Of a stretch of DNA of 19,070 bases, positions 13,809 to 19,070 are shown piece after piece. Both the position numbers and the translations under genes were made by a program. The number at the start of each line of letters is the position of its first letter. Positions within the stretch are counted from its first letter, which is position 1. The notes beneath the pieces were generated by a model. It made no database searches. It saw only the letters and a list, made by a program, of their open reading frames with translations, and was not told where the DNA came from. The DNA lies in the NCBI GenBank assembly GCA_038249305.1, contig JBBRWI010000050.1, positions 1 through 19,070 on the forward strand. The letters run 5' to 3'. The DNA is from Humitalea sp038249305. Its GTDB lineage: Bacteria > Pseudomonadota > Alphaproteobacteria > Acetobacterales > Acetobacteraceae.

Positions 13809-14894
13809 TCAGGCGATCTTCGCCGCCACCGCGCGCGCCACCTCGACCGTGCCGACCCCGCCGAATTCGGCGGTGCGCAGGCCATCGGCGAAGGCGCCAT
13901 CGACCGCCGCCACCAACTCGCCCGCCGCATCGCCAAAACCCGCACCGGCGCCGCGCTCGCCCAGCCATTCCAGCATCAGCGCGGCCGAGAGCAGCATCGC
14001 GACCGGGTTGGCCACACCCTTGCCCGCGATGTCGGGGCCGGTGCCGTGGCTCGGCTGGAACACCGCATGCGTGTCGCCGACATCGGCCGATGGCGCGTAG
14101 CCCATGCCGCCGATCAACCCGGCGGCGAGGTCGGAGAGGATGTCGCCAAACATGTTCTCCATCGGCAGCACATCGAAATCCCAGGGCCTTCGGATCAGGT
14201 CGAGCGCCATTGCATCGACGTAGTGGTGGCCCGCCGCGATCGCCGGGAAGTCCGCGGCCACCTCGTCGAAGACGCGGCGCATGAAGGCCATCGAGGTGAA
14301 GACATTGGCCTTGTCCACCAGCGTGACCCGCTGCGCCCGGCCCAGCCTTGCGGCGCGGCGCCCGGCCAGGCCGAAGGCGAACCGGCTGAGCCTTTCGGTC
14401 GCGGCGCGGGTGATCAGCATGGTGTCGCGCGCCTCGCGGTCCTCGGTCAGCGTGCCGCGGCCGCGGGCGTAAAACAGCCCCTCGGTGCTCTCGCGCAGGA
14501 TCACGAAGTCGATGCCGCGCGCGCGCGGATCGGCCAGCGCCAGCGGCACGCCCGGTATCGCGCGGATCGGGCGCACCCCGGCATAGAGGCCAAGCCGCAC
14601 CCGCAGATCGAGTTGCGGCGCGATCTCGGTGCCGTCGGGGTAGCGGATGCCGGGCCAGCCCATGGCGCCGAGCAGGATCGCATCGGCCCCGGCCGCGCGG
14701 GTGAAGACCGCATCCGACAAGGCCGTGCCGGTGCGGGCATAGCAATGGGCGCCGGCCTCCAGCGTTTCGGTGGCAAGGCCGAGGCCATGCCGCCGCGCCA
14801 GTTTTTCCAGCACGCCCATGGCGGCGTCCATCACCTCCACGCCGATGCCGTCGCCGGGCAGCAAAGCGAGTTGGACGGTGTTGTTCACGGCCAT
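13809..14894 (-). CDS. Isocitrate/isopropylmalate dehydrogenase-family enzyme (LeuB paralog)
   Basis: A 361-residue NAD-dependent beta-decarboxylating dehydrogenase, cytoplasmic. The start at 14894 follows GGAGGAA at 14907-14901. Family motifs are ALLPGDGIGVEVMDAAMGVL, VILRESTEGLFYARGRG (residues 131-147), the catalytic VDKANVF with K195, D227 in HHYVDAMALD, D251 and D255 in NMFGDILSDLAAGL, and the NAD loop PSHGTGPDIAGKGVANP. The segment that recognises the isopropyl group in LeuB is changed (QLDLRVRLGLYAGVRP at 94-109 against LRLRQELGLFANLRP), with an Asp where LeuB has Leu. Since a complete leuCDB is present, a different 2-hydroxyacid (for example tartrate, malate or another substituted malate) is more likely than isopropylmalate. 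A broken HisD-like gene lies just upstream on the same strand and tctC lies downstream, convergent. Confidence 0.9.
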   Translation of the reverse strand: MAVNNTVQLALLPGDGIGVEVMDAAMGVLEKLARRHGLGLATETLEAGAHCYARTGTALSDAVFTRAAGADAILLGAMGWPGIRYPDGTEIAPQLDLRVRLGLYAGVRPIRAIPGVPLALADPRARGIDFVILRESTEGLFYARGRGTLTEDREARDTMLITRAATERLSRFAFGLAGRRAARLGRAQRVTLVDKANVFTSMAFMRRVFDEVAADFPAIAAGHHYVDAMALDLIRRPWDFDVLPMENMFGDILSDLAAGLIGGMGYAPSADVGDTHAVFQPSHGTGPDIAGKGVANPVAMLLSAALMLEWLGERGAGAGFGDAAGELVAAVDGAFADGLRTAEFGGVGTVEVARAVAAKIA

Positions 14895-15036
14895 GCGCGG
14901 TTCCTCCGGTGGATTCGAGCCCAGCGTCGCGCGATGTCCGCTTCCGCGGTAGTCCTGGGGTGAGCACGATCTTGGCGGCGGCGATCCGCCCAGGCGGCCG
15001 AGCGGTCGCGGTCCAGGCGCAAATCCCCCGGGGGCG

Positions 15037-15546
15037 TCAGCTTTCGACCGGTTCGCCGAGATCGAAGATCACGCCCGGAAAATACCGCGCGAGGCGGATA
15101 TCGGCCGAGCGTGCATGACCCTGCATGCCCTCCGCGCGGGAGATGCGGGCGGTGGCCAGCGCCACGTCCCGGCAACCGTCCCGCGTCATCTTCTGCCAGG
15201 ACAGCGGCTTGAGGAACTTGTGCACCGACAGCCCCGCCGAATACCGGCCGGCGGCCTTGGTCGGCAGGATGTGGTTCGGCCCGGTCGCCTTGTCGCCGAA
15301 GGCCACGGTGGTCTCCTCGCCCAGGAACAGCGAGCCGTAGTTGGTCAGGTTGGCGAGCCACCATGCCGGATCGGCGGCCTGGATCTGCAGGTGAACGCAG
15401 CAATGATCTCGCCGGTCCAGGCATCGAGCCGGGCGGCCTGCGCGCGCACCGCCGCCCGTCGCGATGTCGGCGAGCATGGCCTCGACCACGCCACGCGCCT
15501 CGGCCGCGCCGGCGCCGCCGCAGGCTTCGGATCGCTTACCACCCAA
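15037..15546 (-). pseudogene. Remnant of a HisD-family dehydrogenase (frameshift plus large internal deletion)
   Basis: The C-terminal 115 or so residues are a clear HisD-family end: HLQIQAADPAWWLANLTNYG, SLFLGEETTVAFGDKATGPN, HILPTKAAGRYSAGLSVHKF and AEGMQGHARSADIRLARYFP. The N-terminus is also recognisable (EARGVVEAMLADIATGG), but near 15440 the homology moves to another frame (AAVRAQAARLDAWTGEIIAA). Then, near 15385-15395, it jumps straight to the C-terminal part in the first frame. About 260 residues of a roughly 430-residue enzyme are missing, including the catalytic Glu and most Zn ligands; the junction falls at the catalytic Glu-His pair. No ATG start is visible; the open frame begins at a TTG. 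The C-terminus resembles HisD paralogs acting on other alcohols (such as sulfopropanediol dehydrogenase) more than biosynthetic HisD. It lies upstream of the LeuB-like gene on the same strand. Confidence 0.85.
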
Positions 15547-15566
15547 GACCGCCCGGCCTGAACCGC

Positions 15567-15574
15567 GCTACCCT
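15567..15574 (+). promoter_or_regulatory. Candidate -10 element of the metallophosphoesterase gene
   Basis: GCTACCCT is identical to the motif before hmgA and lies 30 bases before the ATG at 15605. No clear -35 element is seen. Confidence 0.3.
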
Positions 15575-15604
15575 GCCCCGCCACGCCCGAGGGACCCGGT
15601 CCGC

Positions 15605-17317
15605 ATGCGCCTGCCCGATCCCCGCGATGGCGACCTGGAGGACGACTTCTCCAGCACCAGCCATCATTCGCTGCTGCGCCAGGCGTCCCGCCTGCTGCTG
15701 GAGATCAGCCTGCCCAAACTGCTGCTGGCGGCGGGGCTGCTGCTGGTGGTGCCGGCGCTGCTGATCGGCGCCGCGCCGAAACTGGCGATCTGGTTCGTCG
15801 AGGCGGTGTGGGACCAGGTCTCGGAGTTCGGCCGCATCCTGTCGCTGCTGGCGTTTGGCCTGATCGTGGTGCTGTTCGCCTGGCGCTTCTGGGCCGGGAT
15901 GTTCCTGGTGGTGGAGCGCAATTTCTGGGCGCTGAACGCGGGGCTGGTGCAGCCGCTGTACATGGCGCTGCGCGAGGGAGTGCGCGTGGTGATCGAGGCC
16001 GCCTGGCGGCACGATACCCTGGCCGGCACCCGCCGCGTGGCCGGGCTGATCGCGGGCGGGCTGATCGCGCTGGCGGCGGGCGCGGTCGCCTGGTCGGTCG
16101 GGCCCTGGCCGACGCTGATGATCGATGACATCAGTTGGGCGATGCTGCCCCAGGCGCTGCGCGACAGCCTGGGCAATGGCGTGTGGTTCATCGCGGTCTA
16201 TCTGATGATCGGCGCGCCGGCCTGGTCGATCGGCGAGGCCCTGGCCGGCACGCCAACTGACCTGGGACCGGATCTGGACCCCGGACCGGCGCGCTGGCGG
16301 ATCGCCCATCTGTCCGACATCCACATGGTGGGCGACCCCTATGGCTTCCGTCTGGAAAGCGGCCGCGCCGGGCCGCGCGGCGATGCCGGCGTGGCGCGCA
16401 CCCTGGCGGCCGTGGCGGCCGAGGATGCGCGTCAGCGGCTCGACTGGATTCTCATCACCGGCGACATCACCGATGCCGGCCGTCGCGCCGAGTTCATCGC
16501 CTTCGACGACGCCATGGCGGCCCAGCCGGGCTTGCGCGACCGGGTGCTGATCATCCCCGGCAACCACGACGTGAACATCGTGGACCGCGCCAATCCGTCG
16601 CGGCTGGAACTGCCGATCGGGCCGGGCGGCGCGTTGCGGCGGGGGCGGATGCTGGCTGCTATGGCGCGGCTTCAGGGCGGGCGGGTGCATGTGATGGACC
16701 ATCGGCGCCGCTGCCTGGGCGCCACGCTGGACGGGTTCCTTGCGGCCGAGGGCAGGGCCCGCGACCTGCGGCACTTCATGGGCGCGGCCGGCGTCGCCGC
16801 CGGGCTGCGCGCCCGGAAAACCTGGAACGAGGCGTTTCCGATGGTGGTGCCGCCGGCGAGACCGGATGGGCTCGGCGTGCTGCTGCTGGACAGCAATGCG
16901 GAGACGCATTTCTCCTTCACCAATGCGCTCGGCCTGGTCGGGGAGGGTCAGATGCGCGCCGCCGAGGCCGCCATGGCGCAATTCCCCGCGGCGCGCTGGC
17001 TGGTCGCGCTGCACCACCACCTGGTGGAATACCCGCGCCCCGGGGCGTCGGTGGCCGAACGCATCGGCACCGCGCTGGTGAACGGGCATTGGGTGCTCGG
17101 GCGGTTGCGCCGCGTCGCGCCGCGCATCGTGGCGTTGCACGGCCACCGGCACGTCGATTGGATGGGGCGCTGCGGGGCGGTCCGGATCCTGTCGGCGCCG
17201 TCACCGGTGATGGGCAGCCCGGACGGGCAGGGGCGCTATTTTTGGGCGCATGGCTTTGCCCCGGCGCCAGCGGGCGGGCTGGCGCTGGTCGCGTCGCGCC
17301 GGGTGGCGGTGGCGTAG
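15605..17317 (+). CDS. Membrane-anchored calcineurin-like metallophosphoesterase
   Basis: A 570-residue protein with two parts. The N-terminal 210 residues carry about four hydrophobic segments (near 38-58, 77-97, 146-165 and 191-208) joined by a conserved-looking loop (VERNFWALNAGLVQPLYMAL). The C-terminal part is a calcineurin-like phosphoesterase with all metal-site motifs. These are D238 and H240 in HLSDIHMVGDP, GD at 286-287 in LITGDITDAG, N320 and H321 in IPGNHDVN, H470-H472 in ALHHHLVEYP, and H512, H514 and H516 in LHGHRHVDW. The start at 15605 is the first ATG that begins the protein before the first helix; earlier in-frame codons overlap the hisD remnant and give only a Pro/Ala-rich stretch. 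GAGGGA lies about 10 bases upstream. The substrate is unknown; the family includes lipid and nucleotide pyrophosphatases such as LpxH. An LpxR-type gene follows after about 40 bases, suggesting an envelope role. Confidence 0.88.
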   Translation: MRLPDPRDGDLEDDFSSTSHHSLLRQASRLLLEISLPKLLLAAGLLLVVPALLIGAAPKLAIWFVEAVWDQVSEFGRILSLLAFGLIVVLFAWRFWAGMFLVVERNFWALNAGLVQPLYMALREGVRVVIEAAWRHDTLAGTRRVAGLIAGGLIALAAGAVAWSVGPWPTLMIDDISWAMLPQALRDSLGNGVWFIAVYLMIGAPAWSIGEALAGTPTDLGPDLDPGPARWRIAHLSDIHMVGDPYGFRLESGRAGPRGDAGVARTLAAVAAEDARQRLDWILITGDITDAGRRAEFIAFDDAMAAQPGLRDRVLIIPGNHDVNIVDRANPSRLELPIGPGGALRRGRMLAAMARLQGGRVHVMDHRRRCLGATLDGFLAAEGRARDLRHFMGAAGVAAGLRARKTWNEAFPMVVPPARPDGLGVLLLDSNAETHFSFTNALGLVGEGQMRAAEAAMAQFPAARWLVALHHHLVEYPRPGASVAERIGTALVNGHWVLGRLRRVAPRIVALHGHRHVDWMGRCGAVRILSAPSPVMGSPDGQGRYFWAHGFAPAPAGGLALVASRRVAVA

Positions 17318-17359
17318 CGCAACCCGCGTCGCAGCCGCGCGTTGCGACGGGACAAACTG

Positions 17360-18409
17360 ATGAGAGATGTGCCCATGCGTAGCCTAGCCTGGGCCCTTGT
17401 TGGGCTGGCCGCCATCACCACCACCGGCGCCGATGCCCAAACCAGCCTTCTGCCAGACTTGGTGCCGACCCTGCCGGCCGACAGCGTGCCGCCGCCCGAC
17501 CCGCGCGGAACCGTCAGCCTTACGGTCGAGAACGACCTGTTCGGCGGGTCGGACCGCAACTTCACCAACGGGCTGCTGCTGACCTGGCGATCGCCCAGCG
17601 CCGACCTGCCGGGCCCTTTCGCCTGGGCCAACCGCAACATGGAATGGCTGCTGGGGCCGGGGAACCTGCGCTGGGGCGTGTCGCTCGGCCAGAACATCTA
17701 CACCCCGGAAGACACCCGGGCGAATGTGCTCAACCCACGCGACCGGCCCTATGCCGGGCATTTGTATGGCGCCTTCACGCTCAGCCGGCAGACCGAACTG
17801 ACGCAGACGATCCTCGAACTCCAGGCCGGGGTCGTCGGTCCGTCGGCCCTGGGCGAGCAGGCGCAGAATGGCTGGCACCGGATGTTCAACATCGAACGCT
17901 CCAACGGCTGGAATTACCAGTTGAAGGACGAACCGGTGGTGGACCTGCTGGCCGAACGGCGCTGGCGGGTGCCGCTGGTGACCCTGGCCGGCATCCCGAC
18001 CGAACTCATCCCCGAGGTCGCAGGATCGGTCGGCAACGGCCAGACCTATGCCTCGGTCGGCGCGGTGTGGCGGATCGGCACGGCGCTGGAGACCGATTGG
18101 GGTCCGGTACGCATCCGCCCGGCCCTGGCCGGGTCGGCCTTCATCCTGCCGCGCGAGGATTTCGGCTGGTACGGCTTCGTCGGCGTGGAGGGCCGGGCGG
18201 TCGCGCGCGACATCTTCCTGGACGGCAATTCCTGGCAGGACGGGCCGCGCGTGGACAAGCGGCCCTTTGTCGGCGACCTGCAGGTGGGGGCCGCGGTGAT
18301 CTGGCGCGGGATGCGGCTGGCCTATACGCAAATCTTCCGGTCGGAGGAATTCTACGGCCAGAATGGCGTCCAGGTGTTTGGCTCGATCAGCGTGTCGGCG
18401 CGTTTCTGA
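17360..18409 (+). CDS. lpxR: Outer-membrane lipid A 3'-O-deacylase, LpxR family (DUF2219)
   Basis: LpxR removes the 3'-acyloxyacyl group of lipid A at the outer leaflet of the outer membrane in a Ca2+-dependent way. From the ATG at 17360 the protein has 349 residues; ATG 17375 is an equally possible start, with the signal peptide (RSLAWALVGLAAITTTGADA) intact either way. The beta-barrel shows family motifs: SLTVENDLFGGSDRNFTNGL with N58, D59 and T69, NPRDRPYAGHLYGAF, and EQAQNGWHRMFNIERSNGWN. H173 and E179 have the same six-residue spacing as catalytic H122 and E128 of Salmonella LpxR. The protein ends with SVSARF, a C-terminal Phe typical of outer-membrane barrels. It follows the metallophosphoesterase on the same strand. 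Confidence 0.88.
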   Translation: MRDVPMRSLAWALVGLAAITTTGADAQTSLLPDLVPTLPADSVPPPDPRGTVSLTVENDLFGGSDRNFTNGLLLTWRSPSADLPGPFAWANRNMEWLLGPGNLRWGVSLGQNIYTPEDTRANVLNPRDRPYAGHLYGAFTLSRQTELTQTILELQAGVVGPSALGEQAQNGWHRMFNIERSNGWNYQLKDEPVVDLLAERRWRVPLVTLAGIPTELIPEVAGSVGNGQTYASVGAVWRIGTALETDWGPVRIRPALAGSAFILPREDFGWYGFVGVEGRAVARDIFLDGNSWQDGPRVDKRPFVGDLQVGAAVIWRGMRLAYTQIFRSEEFYGQNGVQVFGSISVSARF

Positions 18410-18789
18410 CGCGGGCTGGTGCCGAGCGCCCCGCGCCGATCATGAGCGATGGCGTCGCGCAGGGCGCCTTTTGCAGGGTCGCGTGGGTATGGGCCTGCTC
18501 GCCGCGAAGCATGGGCTTGGCATTACATCCGCAAGGATTGAGCCACGGAACCTGGCGACGACTTGGCGTCATCCATTCTTGGCATTTGGTCGGTGGCGCT
18601 CACCACCCTTCCTGTCCCTGTCCGTCAACACCCTTCGCCAAGGCCCGCACCCTGTCGCCGACCCGATACGCTGGCGCGGCCCGGCGTGGCACTGGACCGA
18701 TGGCAGTGTCGCCGCCCCGCGGGCTTGTGCCTTGCCGACCACCCCGTAAAAACGGACGTCAAAAGGCTGCGGTGGAGTTTTGACCCCTG
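18410..18789. other. Gene-poor stretch between lpxR and the UPF0149 gene
   Basis: About 380 bases with no reading frame that resembles a protein I know on either strand; the open frames here look like by-products of GC content. Base composition appears slightly lower in GC than the neighbours. The last 50 bases hold TAAAAACGG, GTCAAAA and TTTTGAC elements that resemble insertion-sequence ends. It may be decayed mobile DNA. Confidence 0.4.
18758..18784. repeat. Inverted repeat just before the UPF0149 gene
   Basis: GTCAAAA (18758-18764) and TTTTGAC (18778-18784) are perfect arms 13 bases apart, ending 5 bases before the ATG at 18790. It could be an operator or the relic of an insertion-sequence end. 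Confidence 0.45.
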
Positions 18790-19070
18790 ATGGCAAATGA
18801 CCCTGTCGCGCGCTTGGAAGAACTGGACGACCTGCTCGCTGCCCTGCCTGGCGAGCCTATGCTGGCAAGCGAGTTGGACGGGTTCCTGGTCGGGATCCTC
18901 GTCTGCCCCACACTGATCATGCCAAGCGAATGGCTGCCGGAGGTCTGGGGCGCGCCGACCGATCCGGGTGAGGCACCGGTGTTTGAAACCGGGCAGCAGG
19001 CGCAGGACGTCATCACCCTCATCATGGCGCACTACAATGCCGTGGCGGAGGCGTTGCTCGCGGGCCGAGG
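18790..19070 (+). CDS. UPF0149/YecA-family protein (3' end cut off by window)
   Basis: The first 93 residues of a protein that continues past the window. An in-frame stop at 18781-18783 and the ATG at 18790 fix the start, though the ribosome binding site is poor (GGAG at 18774-18777, 12 bases away). The N-terminus matches the UPF0149 domain: RLEELDDLLAAL, then ELDGFLVGILVCPTLIMPSE with WLPEVWG. Longer members of the family carry a C-terminal SEC-C zinc-binding motif, which cannot be checked here. Function is not established; YecA homologs have been linked to protein export or proteostasis. Confidence 0.8.
   Translation, partial: MANDPVARLEELDDLLAALPGEPMLASELDGFLVGILVCPTLIMPSEWLPEVWGAPTDPGEAPVFETGQQAQDVITLIMAHYNAVAEALLAGR

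Noticed and set aside
15464..15604. Earlier start for the metallophosphoesterase
   Set aside because: It would add a Pro/Ala-rich stretch antisense to the hisD remnant and would place the -10-like motif inside the coding region.
15536..17152. A 538-codon minus-strand open frame opposite the metallophosphoesterase
   Set aside because: No recognisable domain; the plus strand carries all phosphoesterase metal-site motifs.
18363..18749. A 128-codon open frame running from the end of lpxR into the gene-poor stretch
   Set aside because: It overlaps lpxR in another frame and its translation shows no conserved pattern.

Overview
The window is about 19 kb of very GC-rich DNA with strong codon bias at third positions. 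It looks like a chromosomal segment of an alphaproteobacterium, most likely from the Acetobacteraceae (Roseomonas-like). This is inferred from the rimM-trmD-rplS-leuCDB gene order, the tripartite tricarboxylate transporter genes, a PEP-CTERM protein and the base composition; no marker for a firm taxonomic call (rRNA) is present.

Region 1 (1-5049) is housekeeping. The 3' part of rimM, then trmD and rplS, form a ribosome/tRNA maturation operon. A short gap with a GC-rich hairpin follows, then leuC, leuD and leuB of leucine synthesis, with tight spacing and one ATGA overlap. A tRNA-Arg(ACG) gene with its own likely promoter closes the block.

Region 2 (5050-7719) is a two-gene operon for the end of tyrosine/phenylalanine catabolism: homogentisate 1,2-dioxygenase (hmgA) overlapping fumarylacetoacetase (fahA). 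A strong bidirectional hairpin lies between it and the next gene, which is convergent.

Region 3 (7748-15546) is accessory. On the minus strand is a secreted VWA/DUF1194 protein with a PEP-CTERM anchor signal. The plus strand has tctB and tctA (membrane subunits of a tripartite tricarboxylate transporter). Then comes an animal-type heme peroxidase on the minus strand, and then a tctC-type periplasmic binding protein on the plus strand, so the transporter genes are split by the peroxidase. The peroxidase and tctC are divergent, and a 34-base palindrome lies between them. Three long hairpins with a shared outer arm follow tctC. On the minus strand are a LeuB-like beta-decarboxylating dehydrogenase and, upstream of it, a broken HisD-like dehydrogenase that has lost its centre. 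The dehydrogenases may once have formed a catabolic unit with the transporter; this is inference.

Region 4 (15605-19070) is envelope-related. A membrane-anchored calcineurin-like metallophosphoesterase is followed by an LpxR-type outer-membrane lipid A deacylase. Then comes a gene-poor stretch of about 380 bases with an insertion-sequence-like motif at its end, and the start of a UPF0149/YecA-family gene that runs out of the window.

No CRISPR array, intact mobile element, phage gene or rRNA was seen. The best candidates for something not yet described are the split transporter/peroxidase arrangement with its palindrome, and the tandem hairpin cluster.
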